Below the pieces are notes generated by a model. The model saw nothing but the letters and a program-made list of their open reading frames with translations, did not search any database and was not told where the DNA came from. Below, one piece after another: positions 27,178 to 36,614 of a stretch of 64,000 bases of DNA. The first letter of the stretch is position 1; each line of letters starts with the position of its first letter. The position numbers and the translations under genes were made by a program. This DNA comes from Vibrio plantisponsor (GTDB taxonomy: Bacteria; Pseudomonadota; Gammaproteobacteria; Enterobacterales; Vibrionaceae), in NCBI RefSeq assembly GCF_013041605.1, contig NZ_JABEQC010000013.1, forward strand, positions 1 through 64,000, read 5' to 3'.

Positions 27178-29364
27178 TTAGATGGAGATCCACTTCCATT
27201 CATAGCCTTCCAAACTGATATTCACGAACTCGCCTTGAGCGTTAGACACCGTCACTTGCTGAGGCTCACTTACGTAGTTAATGGCAGCGACCATGCCAGT
27301 TTGCGGATAATAAGCGACATCAACATTTGGATAGTCTGACAACCACGCATGCTGCTGTGTCTCATTGTGGCTTAGCCATATCAATACTTGCTGTAATAAA
27401 CGGGCATTTTTCATATTGAATGGCAAATTACCCATGTATACCGAGCGCCCTTGACCATAATTGCGTGCCGTTAAAGCAAGGTGCTGACCTTGTGCTGCCA
27501 ACACTGCAATATCTGTCGCCTGCGGATATACGTAACTAGGGTTGCCAAAGTCTAGTCCTTCAGTGACGAATTGGCTTAGGTAATGTTCTTTCGCGATAGA
27601 CAGCGGCATCGCCACGCGGCCCATAGTCAGTGCCGTTTCTTTCTCTAAGCCAAATACATCACCGAGTTGGAAATAGCGTCCATTTTTCTGAAACGCTGAA
27701 GGATCACATACCCCAAGCAGACCACCACCTTGGCCGACAAACTTGCGCAGTGCCACCAGCACTTCACTGTTGTCCCAGCATTCACCACCGCTCCATGCAG
27801 AGTTGGCATCACCCGTATTAATGATCACTTTGATATCTTCACTAATACCGTTTTGGATAATGTGGTCGAAACTGATGAACTCAACGTCAAACGGCAGCCC
27901 CGCCAAACACTCCAGCAAGTTATTACCCACAAATTCCATCACATCTGGGCGTGGCGGAACATAAAAACGTTGATCTCTCGCTTGGTTTTGCAGCCAACTG
28001 CGAGCCTTACCCCAAGCACTTAATACAGCAATTTTGCCCGTCAACTTCTGAGATTCTGTGCCTTGAGTGTGTTGTAGATAATCGCCAAACTCACGTGATA
28101 TCTCAGTTACATGGTCAATAAAATGCGGGAATTTATTAGCTAAGGACAAGTAGCCACCGTAACCAATTCTGTCCAAAGGCTTCTGCAACATCGCTCGGCG
28201 AATTTTCACCCAGTTAGACATCGACTCAACGACAGGATCATTACCTTCACGGAAAACATCTGGGAAGAAGTAAGGATAAAAACGCGCTTCGCGGGTTTGT
28301 TCACCCATCGAGTCCGTTAAGCGACGAAGTGCAACCCCGTCTTCCACCGCACCGATGTTGATATCAAGACCAATGTTTTGGTAACTTTCTAAAAACGGTT
28401 CTGTACCAATCCAGTGGTCGCCCTGGAACATGGCAGTTTTCTTTCCAGCTTTATGCGCCATTACGACTAACTCAGCGGCGAAATCAACCACAAACTCCTG
28501 AACGAAAGTCATCCAATCTTGGTAACGCTTTGATGGTGCTTTGTATGTGCCGTTGTAATAACCCGCATCCACGAAATCTTCTGGCGTTAAAGCGTAACCA
28601 AAACGCTTTTCAAAGTCCTCTAACGCTCGAGGGCTGACGGTTTCTCCGTAGCCAGTCCAGTCACGATAGATATCCTGATTTTGCTCACCAGTGTCAATTA
28701 CGAACAAGAATGCGAAAGTCGTAAATCGCACGACTGTGGTGTTCGGATGCTCATTCAACCACTGAGCAAAGTGCTTGATTAAATGTGCGCGACATTCTGG
28801 ATGATAAGGATCTAAGCTCTTGATGCGCGGCCCTTTCCAATCATTGGTTAGCGCATTGTACATAGATACGCTGTCCCACACCTGACGAGCCATAAAGGTT
28901 ACCGTGTATTCATGGTATGGCTGTGTCTGCTTAATCAAAACTTGTTGAGTAGCAGAGTCAAACTCCCACAGCGACACATCAATAACCGCATTAGTCGTGC
29001 GGTTTCTTACTTCCCACCAGCATTTTGGATCGCTGTCGTCATCAAGCTCATACTTGTCTTTGCTATAGCCATCAAGAGGCTGGATAACAAGCGTCTCAGC
29101 CATAGCTGTGACAGGAAATGACATCAGATATTTGCGGTGTAAATATTCAGGGTGTTGATTAGCAAACTGTTGGTCAGCACGCACCAAACACACGACAGAA
29201 TAAATATCGCTGTCTTGCTTTGCTAATGATTCCGGCATAGTAGTGCCATCACTGTCTCGCAAAGCGTCCGCTTGCCAGCGTTGGTATAAATCCAATACCA
29301 CTTCTTCTTGTCCAACCTCAACAGGCAATGTCATGTGCCCTTTAGTTGAAGAAATCTGTTTCAT
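27178..29364 (-). CDS. GH112 1,3-beta-galactosyl-N-acetylhexosamine phosphorylase
   Basis: A 728-residue cytoplasmic enzyme that follows bifidobacterial LnpA/GLNBP along its length: KGHMTLPVE at the N-terminus, HEYTVTFMARQVWDSVSMYN, TNDW, VVRFTTFAF, SPRALEDFEKRFGY, and FQGDHWIGTEP with the likely acid catalyst Asp316. It splits Gal-beta-1,3-GalNAc or -GlcNAc with phosphate to Gal-1-P and the free HexNAc. A Vibrio vulnificus GH112 enzyme has been described as a lacto-N-biose phosphorylase. The ATG at 29364 has GGAG 7 bases upstream. It is the last gene of the sulP-galT-GH88-GH112 series. The related galactosyl-rhamnose phosphorylases cannot be fully excluded by eye, but TNDW favours HexNAc. 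Confidence 0.9.
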   Translation of the reverse strand: MKQISSTKGHMTLPVEVGQEEVVLDLYQRWQADALRDSDGTTMPESLAKQDSDIYSVVCLVRADQQFANQHPEYLHRKYLMSFPVTAMAETLVIQPLDGYSKDKYELDDDSDPKCWWEVRNRTTNAVIDVSLWEFDSATQQVLIKQTQPYHEYTVTFMARQVWDSVSMYNALTNDWKGPRIKSLDPYHPECRAHLIKHFAQWLNEHPNTTVVRFTTFAFLFVIDTGEQNQDIYRDWTGYGETVSPRALEDFEKRFGYALTPEDFVDAGYYNGTYKAPSKRYQDWMTFVQEFVVDFAAELVVMAHKAGKKTAMFQGDHWIGTEPFLESYQNIGLDINIGAVEDGVALRRLTDSMGEQTREARFYPYFFPDVFREGNDPVVESMSNWVKIRRAMLQKPLDRIGYGGYLSLANKFPHFIDHVTEISREFGDYLQHTQGTESQKLTGKIAVLSAWGKARSWLQNQARDQRFYVPPRPDVMEFVGNNLLECLAGLPFDVEFISFDHIIQNGISEDIKVIINTGDANSAWSGGECWDNSEVLVALRKFVGQGGGLLGVCDPSAFQKNGRYFQLGDVFGLEKETALTMGRVAMPLSIAKEHYLSQFVTEGLDFGNPSYVYPQATDIAVLAAQGQHLALTARNYGQGRSVYMGNLPFNMKNARLLQQVLIWLSHNETQQHAWLSDYPNVDVAYYPQTGMVAAINYVSEPQQVTVSNAQGEFVNISLEGYEWKWISI

Positions 29365-29389
29365 GTTCAAACTCCAAAACGTTAAATCA

Positions 29390-29407
29390 GCGGGCAGACT
29401 TGCCCGC
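29390..29407 (-). other. Intercistronic hairpin between GH88 and GH112 genes
   Basis: GCGGGCA / TGCCCGC, a 7-bp GC-rich stem with GACT loop in the 80-bp gap. There is no T-run after it on the minus strand, so it is more likely an RNA-stability or attenuation element than a full terminator. Confidence 0.5.
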
Positions 29408-29444
29408 GTAAATCAAAAGATAAAGGTAAAGGCAATCAGAGGGC

Positions 29445-30614
29445 TTACCAGAAGAAGTTCTGATATCCGTTCGCACGCATTAACGCTTCTAAGTAGTAGT
29501 AGTCACCATAAGGAAGCATGTTGTCGCATAGGCCCACTTTGACAAAAGATGCCCCATGAGCCAGTAGACCAACGGCTCTTTCATCATGAGTTAGGTCGCA
29601 CTGCTTCATCAGGCCTTGAAGTAGGTACAACCCCCACTCTCGGTACATTTTTGCTTCTTGTTCGTCTTCAATACATTGAGCGATAAGCAGTAAACCGGCC
29701 GCAGTAATGGCTCCAGCAGAGCTGTCTTTGTATTGAATTTCATCACTTGGAAGCTGGTAATCCCAAACAGGAACGCCATCATCAGTAATATGATCAGTTG
29801 CGTACTTAGCCAGTTTCTTTGCCAGCGTTAAGAATTGCTCATCTTTTGTGTACAAGTATGTCTGAGCAAAACCATGAATAGCCCAAGACTGACCACGCGC
29901 CCAGCAAGAGTCATCCGCATAGCCTTGGAACGTTTCACCTTTCAATGGTTGCTGAGTAATGGGATCGAAGTTGAAAGAGTGATAGGTAGAGAAATCATCT
30001 CGGACAATATGTTTCGCTAGCGTCTCGCTGTGACGCTTTGCCGCATTTGCATAAACAGGTGATCCTGTAATTTCAGAAGCCCAGAATAGCAATGCTGTAT
30101 TTTGTAGAGAGTCGATGATTGACTTACCCAGCGTCACTTCAGGGCCGAGTGGATGGGTATCATTCCATGCCACGATATAACCACCAATTTTTCTGAAGCG
30201 ATGAATCAAATGATCAGCGGCTCTCAAAGCCATCATTTTTGATTCTTCATCTTCAGTAAGTTTGTAATCTGCGACACAGCTAAGACTATATTGGAAGCCT
30301 AAATCATGATCGAGCCAAAATGGATCCAGCAGCATATTGGCAAAGTAGCTCTTACGCAGTTTTGCACTGTTCTTGAATACCTCTTGTCCTGTCATTTGGT
30401 AGCTCAGCCATAGTTCGCCAGTCCAGAATGACGAAACCCAATCGAATTGGTCGCAGTAGTCCCACTGATGAGTTGCCGTACCTATCTTAGGGTTACGCTC
30501 GCCAATTTTAGCGATATTACGACGAATCGATTCCACAACAGTTGGTAAATGATTAACGACACTTTGCTCGTCCAACGCTGATGGCAATGGACGTAGAAAT
30601 ACTTTCTCGGTCAT
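29445..30614 (-). CDS. ugl: GH88 unsaturated glucuronyl hydrolase
   Basis: A 389-residue alpha6/alpha6-barrel enzyme without signal peptide. FDWVSSFWTGELWLSY, HDLGFQYSLSC with Asp104, SIIDSLQNTALLFWAS with Asp168, GYADDSCWARGQSWAIHG and DSSAGAITA are the family landmarks; Asp104 and Asp168 correspond to the catalytic pair that hydrates the 4,5-double bond. It releases unsaturated uronic acid from lyase-made oligosaccharides such as glycosaminoglycan disaccharides. The product is the substrate of KdgF. It lies 39 bp behind galT and 80 bp ahead of the GH112 gene. Confidence 0.9.
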   Translation of the reverse strand: MTEKVFLRPLPSALDEQSVVNHLPTVVESIRRNIAKIGERNPKIGTATHQWDYCDQFDWVSSFWTGELWLSYQMTGQEVFKNSAKLRKSYFANMLLDPFWLDHDLGFQYSLSCVADYKLTEDEESKMMALRAADHLIHRFRKIGGYIVAWNDTHPLGPEVTLGKSIIDSLQNTALLFWASEITGSPVYANAAKRHSETLAKHIVRDDFSTYHSFNFDPITQQPLKGETFQGYADDSCWARGQSWAIHGFAQTYLYTKDEQFLTLAKKLAKYATDHITDDGVPVWDYQLPSDEIQYKDSSAGAITAAGLLLIAQCIEDEQEAKMYREWGLYLLQGLMKQCDLTHDERAVGLLAHGASFVKVGLCDNMLPYGDYYYLEALMRANGYQNFFW

Positions 30615-30653
30615 AGTGAATACTCTTTATAGATTAAAATTAAGAACTTAAAT

Positions 30654-31703
30654 TTATTTTTCTCGGTAATGAACATTACTTACCGCGCGGAGCTTTGCTG
30701 CTGCTTGCTCTGGCGTTAAATCTCTCTGAGACTCAGCAAACATCTCATAACCCACCATGAATTTTCTTACCGTCGCGCTACGTAAAAGAGGAGGTAAAAA
30801 TGAAGCATGAACTTGCCAATGGTCACTATTGTCTCCCAAGGAGAAAGGCGCACCATGCCAACCCATGCAGTATGGGAAAGAACACTGGAACAAATTGTCA
30901 TAACGGGTAGTGATCTCTTTCAGAGCGATGGACAAATCGGCTTGTTGCTCTTCAGAGAGATCAGTGATGCGACTTACTTTCGCTTTTGGCAGAACAAGGG
31001 TTTCGAAAGGCCAGCCTGCCCAATAAGGCACCACCACGGCCCAGTGTTCTGTCTCCACGACAACCCGTTCTCTGCGCAACAGTTCACGCTGAACATAGTC
31101 ATGCAGTAACGGTGAACCATGTTTTTCAAAATACTCTCTTTGGTGATGGTCTTTTTTACTCACCATGGTCGGAATAAAGCTGTTTGCCCAAATCTGTCCG
31201 TGTGGATGAGGCTGCGAACACCCCATGGTTTCACCTTTGTTCTCAAAAATCTGAACCCAAGGATAACGCTTACTTAAGCTGTTCGTTTCTTTAATCCAGG
31301 TTGCAATTACTTGCTCGATTTCAGCGTGTGAAAGCTCTGCCAATGTGCGACTGTGATCTGGAGAAAAACAGATCACTCGGCTTTCTCCTTTGGCACTTTG
31401 AAGCTTAAATAACGGATCATCCGTCGAATCCTTTTCCGGCGTGTCATCTGTTAACGCAGCAAAATCGTTTTTAAATACAAACGTACCCGTATAGTTTGGA
31501 TTCACATCTCCACTAATTCGCTCATTACCTGCACATAAAAAGCATGACTTGTCATAACGGGTTGAAACCTCTGTTGCCAGCGTTTCTTGTTGCCCACTCC
31601 AAGGTCGCTTCGCTCGATGTGGAGAAACCAACACCCATTCCCCTAACAAAGGGTTGTAACGGCGGTGGGGATGTTCAATTTCATCAAACTGGGTTGCTTT
31701 CAT
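30654..31703 (-). CDS. galT: Galactose-1-phosphate uridylyltransferase
   Basis: A 349-residue HIT-superfamily enzyme exchanging UDP between UDP-glucose and Gal-1-P. The N-terminal [23 protein letters not shown], the zinc site [12 protein letters not shown] and the active site [15 protein letters not shown] with its His-x-His are all present, as is GWHGAPF near the C-terminus. In this operon its likely job is to consume Gal-1-P made by the GH112 phosphorylase, as in the bifidobacterial lnp pathway; no galK, galE or galM lies beside it, so it is not part of a standard gal operon here. Confidence 0.95.
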   Translation of the reverse strand: MKATQFDEIEHPHRRYNPLLGEWVLVSPHRAKRPWSGQQETLATEVSTRYDKSCFLCAGNERISGDVNPNYTGTFVFKNDFAALTDDTPEKDSTDDPLFKLQSAKGESRVICFSPDHSRTLAELSHAEIEQVIATWIKETNSLSKRYPWVQIFENKGETMGCSQPHPHGQIWANSFIPTMVSKKDHHQREYFEKHGSPLLHDYVQRELLRRERVVVETEHWAVVVPYWAGWPFETLVLPKAKVSRITDLSEEQQADLSIALKEITTRYDNLFQCSFPYCMGWHGAPFSLGDNSDHWQVHASFLPPLLRSATVRKFMVGYEMFAESQRDLTPEQAAAKLRAVSNVHYREK

Positions 31704-31785
31704 AGTGACTCAATATCCTTCTATACAATGTAAAATTCGCACCTTCCCACTTCTCTAATGCAGACTATCAATGCACTTCTGCACG

Positions 31786-33405
31786 TCATCTCGTCAAAAG
31801 CGGCGTTAGGCGTTCAGAGAAATGGGTTTCTTTGAAAACGGAAGAACCATGGAGCAATGCTTGTTTAGCGTTCGCTTTAAAGTGGCAGAAATAGATTTCT
31901 CGATTTCCTTGAGTGGAGAGTTCAGCCAGCATTTGCACACCAAGGTGGTCAATAAAGTTGATCCCTTTTCCTAAAATGATGAGTCGCTGCGACTTGATCG
32001 AATCCAACTCTCTCTGCAGGTGTTCTACACAGCCGAAGTAGATAGAACCATTGATTCTGACGATCTGCGTGTCCGAAAAACTTACTTCACCAATATCCAG
32101 CTCAGTTGGGGTTACCTTGTCGACCACTGGGCGAGAGGTTCTTCTCAGATAAAAAAACATCGACATCATGATGCCCACGTAAATAGACAGCTCAAGGTGC
32201 AAGACGATTGCAGCAACAAAAGTAGTCATTAGAACTGCGGACTCTTTCTTATCTTGTTGAATGATCGAACGTATGTAGGGAATATCAACGAGGTTATAGG
32301 CAACAACTAATAAGATGCCTCCCATACCAGCAAGGGGAATATAGCTGACATACTCAGCCATAACTGGCATCAGCAATAGCAGAATTAACCCCGCAAACAC
32401 TGCTGCTAAGGGAGTTCTGGCTCCGCTACTAAAATTCACACCACTGCGGGTAAAAGAACCTGAAGACATATAGCAAGAAAAGAATGCCCCCACGAGGTTT
32501 GAAATACCCTGACCGATGAACTCTTGATTGCTGTCTATACGTTGTTTTGATTTCAACGCCACTGCACGACCAATTGAGATGGCTTCAACCAGACCTAATA
32601 ATGCAACCGCTATAATCCCACCGGACAGTTCTCCGATAATTGCTAAATCGAGTTCTGGCGCTGAAAACTGGAGCGTTGAACTTTGAATCTGGTCTACATA
32701 ATCAATGTGGATGCCAATTTGATTAAGCAAAAAAGCTAAAAGAACAGACGTCACCATAGCGGCTAACATATTTGGAATGGCCGGCAACAATCTCTTTGCT
32801 GCAATACAGCTTACGATGGTGACGAGAGCGATAAGTAATGAGAAAACCTGAACTTGGTTAAGGTGCAGTATTACCAACCACAGGTTTTCAATCGCAGTGT
32901 TTGCCGAAGAGTAGTCTAAACCGAGTACATGTCTCAATTGGCTAACGGTAATCACAACCGCGGCTCCGGCTGTAAACCCGATCACAACCGAATGAGAAAC
33001 AAAATTGACTACGGCTCCTATTCTCATCACGCCCATCAAAAGCTGTACTATGCCAGCACAGAAGGTCAGAGTAAGGCATAACTGGATATAGAATGGCGTC
33101 CCTGTATCAGCAAACTGGCTGATAGTACTGAAGACAATGACGGACAAAGCGGCGGTTGGCCCTGAAATCAAATGGTTTGAGGAACCAAATAGAGCCGCCA
33201 GTATGGCGGGAATGATTGCGGTGTATAAACCATATTCTGGAGGAAGGCCGGCAATCATTGCATACGCAACACCTTGAGGCATAACGATCACAGCGCCCGT
33301 TAATCCCGCTAATATATCCGCTTTTACAACGTCTATTTTTACTTGTGGCAACCAAGCAATAAAAGGGAAACATCGAACTAAAACTGTTAAAAAAAAATCG
33401 CCCAT
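31786..33405 (-). CDS. SulP-family anion permease with STAS domain
   Basis: A 539-residue inner-membrane transporter with the SulP core (DILAGLTGAVIVMPQGVAYAMIAGLPPEYGLYTAIIP, then GSSNHLISGPTAALS) and a C-terminal STAS domain from about residue 430 (IVRINGSIYFGCVEHLQREL, ILGKGINFIDHLGVQMLAEL). SulP proteins carry sulfate, bicarbonate or dicarboxylates. As first gene of the galT-GH88-GH112 series and close to sulfatase genes, it may handle sulfate freed in the cytoplasm; direction and substrate are inference. The ATG at 33405 (MGDFFLTV) is preferred over the upstream TTG. Confidence 0.85.
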   Translation of the reverse strand: MGDFFLTVLVRCFPFIAWLPQVKIDVVKADILAGLTGAVIVMPQGVAYAMIAGLPPEYGLYTAIIPAILAALFGSSNHLISGPTAALSVIVFSTISQFADTGTPFYIQLCLTLTFCAGIVQLLMGVMRIGAVVNFVSHSVVIGFTAGAAVVITVSQLRHVLGLDYSSANTAIENLWLVILHLNQVQVFSLLIALVTIVSCIAAKRLLPAIPNMLAAMVTSVLLAFLLNQIGIHIDYVDQIQSSTLQFSAPELDLAIIGELSGGIIAVALLGLVEAISIGRAVALKSKQRIDSNQEFIGQGISNLVGAFFSCYMSSGSFTRSGVNFSSGARTPLAAVFAGLILLLLMPVMAEYVSYIPLAGMGGILLVVAYNLVDIPYIRSIIQQDKKESAVLMTTFVAAIVLHLELSIYVGIMMSMFFYLRRTSRPVVDKVTPTELDIGEVSFSDTQIVRINGSIYFGCVEHLQRELDSIKSQRLIILGKGINFIDHLGVQMLAELSTQGNREIYFCHFKANAKQALLHGSSVFKETHFSERLTPLLTR

Positions 33406-34110
33406 AATATCTCTTACATTTAAATTCAACTATTTTTAAAATGCGAATCACCACACAAAAACAGCCAAAAAGCAGAATAAAACCCAAAAATCAACTTATT
33501 TAATCAAAGCTATTATAGTCAACAAATCACCTTGTTCAATTCAATTTGAAAAGGTGTTTCAAATAAAAGATCACAAGTATTATAATTTGCGATCAAGATA
33601 AAATTTAACCCAATAAAAATATATAACCCTATCTACTTATTTGGCCAAACTCAGACTTAAGGAACATCACCCTCTGTACAAAACCTATGTAACCGCCCTT
33701 CTCAATTACAAAACAACGTAAGGAATATCAGTGCATAGCCGCCATATAAACTAATCATCTCAAATGTAAAGAAGAACCCAAGAGTTATCGCGAGGCATAT
33801 CTCAAAATAACAATCCATGTAAATTAAATTAATGAATACGTTAAATAATATCGAATAAACAAATTTATTAATTGCATTGAAACTTGTTACTTAACAACAA
33901 GTATAAATATCACAATGATTATGAAGTAGATCGTAAAAAATATTTCGAAAATAAATTTTCAATATATTTAAAAATAGTTTTGTATAAGATTCCCCTGTCG
34001 ATTTGATTAATAAAAATATATTGCTCACCAGCAAATAAATTAGGTTGTTAAGCAAATTAATACACTCGATTACGTTCTTGAGTAATCAATATAAAAATAT
34101 GGAGTAAAAT
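33406..34110. other. Long AT-rich divergent promoter region (sulP / porin)
   Basis: 705 bp, strongly AT-rich, no credible ORF. It holds the KdgR-like palindrome at 33544-33564 and must contain the promoters for the sulP operon to the left and the porin to the right. The porin ATG is preceded by GGAG. The length of the porin leader suggests further regulator sites, but I could not single them out. Confidence 0.5.
33544..33564. promoter_or_regulatory. Candidate KdgR operator upstream of sulP-galT-GH88-GH112
   Basis: A 21-bp perfect inverted repeat: 8-bp arms ATTTGAAA / TTTCAAAT around a 5-base spacer, containing TGAAA-N5-TTTCA, the architecture of the KdgR box. It is 139 bp before the sulP start and 547 bp before the porin. 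Its core TTGAAAAGGYGTTTYAA is shared with the site at 9758. Confidence 0.6.
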
Positions 34111-35076
34111 ATGAACATCAAACCATTAGCAGCAGTGGTATCTCTTTTAGCAGCAGGTTCTGTAGCGGCAGGCGAAATCTACGCTACTGATACAAATACT
34201 GTTGAACTTTCAGGTTGGGCTAAAGCTACGGGTCTTTACGTAAAGGCTGACCAAGCAGAAAAAGAAACTCACGTTTTTACTGATGCGCACCTAAAAGCGA
34301 AAGCATCACACTTCCTTAATGAAGAAACTAAAGTTGTAGGTTCATTTGCTATCAATACTGGTGACAGTGCCGGTGACAGAACAGCTAAATTTGAAGATAT
34401 TCTTCTAGAATTTGATCACACAGGTTTCGGTAACCTATCTCTAGGCGATACTGGCAACTCTTTTGGTGCGGTAGAAAAAGCAAAATCTGGTGAAGGTTCA
34501 AACTTATTCTATGTAAACCAAGGTGGTGTTGACGGTCAAGGCATCCGTTACAAGAAGTCAATCGACAAGTTGGAACTTTCAGCTAACTATGAAACAGATA
34601 GTGACGCGAGTAACGACTCAAACTACGCGCTATCTGCAAACTATAAAGCTGATTCTTTTAGCGCTGCATTAGCATATGGATCTGATGGCGACCAAGCAGA
34701 CACTCTTGGCGTTGCAGGCGACGTAAAATTTGGTGATCTAACACTTGCAGCTACTTACATTTCTTTCGAAAATGCGAAAAGTTTGAAAGCAAATGACAGC
34801 GTAGAACTAACTCTTGATTTGCCAAACGATGGTGAAACATACTCTATTGCAGCTACGTACACTATCGATACTATCCGCATCTACGGTTCAGTACAGTACG
34901 CTGAAGGCGATTACCAAGGTAAAGCATTTGAAGCCCAAACAGCATACCTTGGCCTAGGCTACGATGTAACTGAAGAGTTCAAGACTGACTTCGTTCTTCA
35001 AAACGGCGAGATCGAAAAAGATGGTGTTAAAGAAGACGGCAACGCAGTTAAATTCGTAGCTAAATACTCGTTCTAA
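34111..35076 (+). CDS. Outer-membrane porin
   Basis: A 321-residue beta-barrel protein with a Sec signal peptide (MNIKPLAAVVSLLAAGSVAAG) and a C-terminal Phe preceded by alternating residues (AVKFVAKYSF), as required for BAM insertion. Alternating strands such as VELSGWAKATGLYVKA and LELSANYETD fit the gram-negative porin superfamily. It is short for a general OmpU-type porin. Position opposite the glycan operon, sharing its regulatory region, suggests a substrate-induced channel for oligosaccharide entry; specificity is inferred. Confidence 0.85.
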   Translation: MNIKPLAAVVSLLAAGSVAAGEIYATDTNTVELSGWAKATGLYVKADQAEKETHVFTDAHLKAKASHFLNEETKVVGSFAINTGDSAGDRTAKFEDILLEFDHTGFGNLSLGDTGNSFGAVEKAKSGEGSNLFYVNQGGVDGQGIRYKKSIDKLELSANYETDSDASNDSNYALSANYKADSFSAALAYGSDGDQADTLGVAGDVKFGDLTLAATYISFENAKSLKANDSVELTLDLPNDGETYSIAATYTIDTIRIYGSVQYAEGDYQGKAFEAQTAYLGLGYDVTEEFKTDFVLQNGEIEKDGVKEDGNAVKFVAKYSF

Positions 35077-35127
35077 TTACGAGAACTTTATCTACTGACT
35101 TTTCTTATTAATTCCGCATTTTGCGAA

Positions 35128-35157
35128 AGCCACATCAAGGTTGATGTGGCTTTTTTT
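35128..35157 (+). terminator. Rho-independent terminator after the porin gene
   Basis: AGCCACATCA / TGATGTGGCT stem with AGGT loop followed by a run of Ts. Confidence 0.92.
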
Positions 35158-35266
35158 ATTTTGCTGTAGCTCTCACTGAGTAGCGCTGTTCACTTAACTC
35201 TGGTGATTACTTTCTGAAGCGTTTAATCTGGTTCTGCTTATGGATATGTACTTAAGGAGGAGTCTC

Positions 35267-36220
35267 TTGAAATTCGCAATGATCGGTGCGGGTGGTATTG
35301 GTTGCTACTATGCGGCAAAGCTCGTTAATGCAGGACACGATGTTGTTTTTGTTGCCAGAGGTGAACATTTAAAAGCGTTACAGAAAGAAGGTCTTGAGAT
35401 AACACATCCAGATTTTTTCTTTTCAGCCCCCGTTTCGGCTACCGATATTCAAGGGCTTTGTAATGATTACAACGGCAATGATTTTGATTTGCTAATTCTT
35501 GCATCAAAAGGCAGTACAACCAGCTCAATTATGGATCAAATGAAGCCGTGGCTTGATGCCTGCGATACTCCTGTAGTTTCGATTCAAAACGGCGTGATGA
35601 ATGAAGGCATTATCGCTAATGCGGTTGGATTAAAACGCACCATCGGCGGTTTAGCGATACGAATCGGGGCCCATGTTTTAGAACCCGGCAAGATAGAAGC
35701 GACAGGCAAGGCACAAATCGATTTCGGTGCGTGGCCTTCAGAATCTGCCAATCCACAGCTGAAAGATTTCCTTTGCGAGCTTGGCTCAGTTTTCGACTCT
35801 GCTGACATTCCAAATCAGCACTATGAAGATGTCAGTTATGCGTTGTGGCGTAAACTGCTCATAAACAACGCTATAAACCCAATTACCGCTTTAACGATGA
35901 AAGATACTCAAACCGTCACAAAAGACCCAGTATTGAAACAAACCGTTTATAAGATCATGCAAGAAACAGCAAGAGCGGCAAGGTGTTCGAATGTGAATAT
36001 GACTGAAGATGATGTGGCAGAGATGTTTAATCTTATCTGTGAGTTTGATGCAATCAAAACATCCATGTTGGTCGACAGAGAAAAAGGGCGCCCAATGGAG
36101 ATCCAAGAGATCTGCGGCCCAGTAATAGACTACTGTCGACAAGCTGGTGAGCCAGCGACAACCACAGAATTAATTTGCCATCTGTTACAGCATGCCAGTG
36201 ATCAAATGATCGAAGCCTAA
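35267..36220 (+). CDS. 2-dehydropantoate 2-reductase family (KPR/PanE-like)
   Basis: A 317-residue NADPH-dependent ketoacid reductase. KFAMIGAGGIGCYYAAKL forms the Rossmann nucleotide site, ASKGSTT and SIQNGVMNE lie near the active site, and YALWRKLLINNAINPITAL carries the conserved Lys and Asn of the family. The TTG at 35267 is the start: AAGGAGG at 35254-35260 sits 6 bases ahead and the family begins exactly at KFAMIG; the longer frame from 35240 would put the ribosome site inside the gene. Several paralogues reduce other 2-keto acids, so pantothenate synthesis is not certain. Monocistronic. Confidence 0.82.
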   Translation: MKFAMIGAGGIGCYYAAKLVNAGHDVVFVARGEHLKALQKEGLEITHPDFFFSAPVSATDIQGLCNDYNGNDFDLLILASKGSTTSSIMDQMKPWLDACDTPVVSIQNGVMNEGIIANAVGLKRTIGGLAIRIGAHVLEPGKIEATGKAQIDFGAWPSESANPQLKDFLCELGSVFDSADIPNQHYEDVSYALWRKLLINNAINPITALTMKDTQTVTKDPVLKQTVYKIMQETARAARCSNVNMTEDDVAEMFNLICEFDAIKTSMLVDREKGRPMEIQEICGPVIDYCRQAGEPATTTELICHLLQHASDQMIEA

Positions 36221-36614
36221 AACTGCTTTTTCTGCATATCCCAAACTCATCTAATTGGAATATGCAGTGAAACATTATGTTACATTTAAGCTCTCAACGT
36301 TTACTTTACTTGCATTTAGGAAACGCTTTTTACCCTTATTTAACATATATTTATTGGTTAAATCTATTTCCTGCTAAACAGCACACTTTTGTATAACTAG
36401 AGTTAACAATCTAAATCTATTGCAGTATTACTAATAGCATAGTTAGGGCAATAAAGTGACGTTGAACTGCTCAAGATACCTCGCACATTCAACGCCTATA
36501 TCTGAACCCTCCAGCCGTAGACATAACCACGTTTTAGTTCTTACGCCTACCCCTGCCTGCTGTTCAACAACGATTGCCCGTCAACCGTTTTTGTAATTGT
36601 TCAGGAGACTTACT
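36221..36614. other. Intergenic region upstream of yidE
   Basis: 394 bp with no convincing ORF, RNA gene or repeat. The yidE ribosome site AGGAG is at its end. No clear terminator for the upstream reductase gene was seen. Confidence 0.4.

Noticed and set aside
33107-33487. 126-codon minus-strand frame with Cys/Phe-rich sequence
   Set aside because: Out-of-frame shadow of the sulP 5' end with implausible composition.
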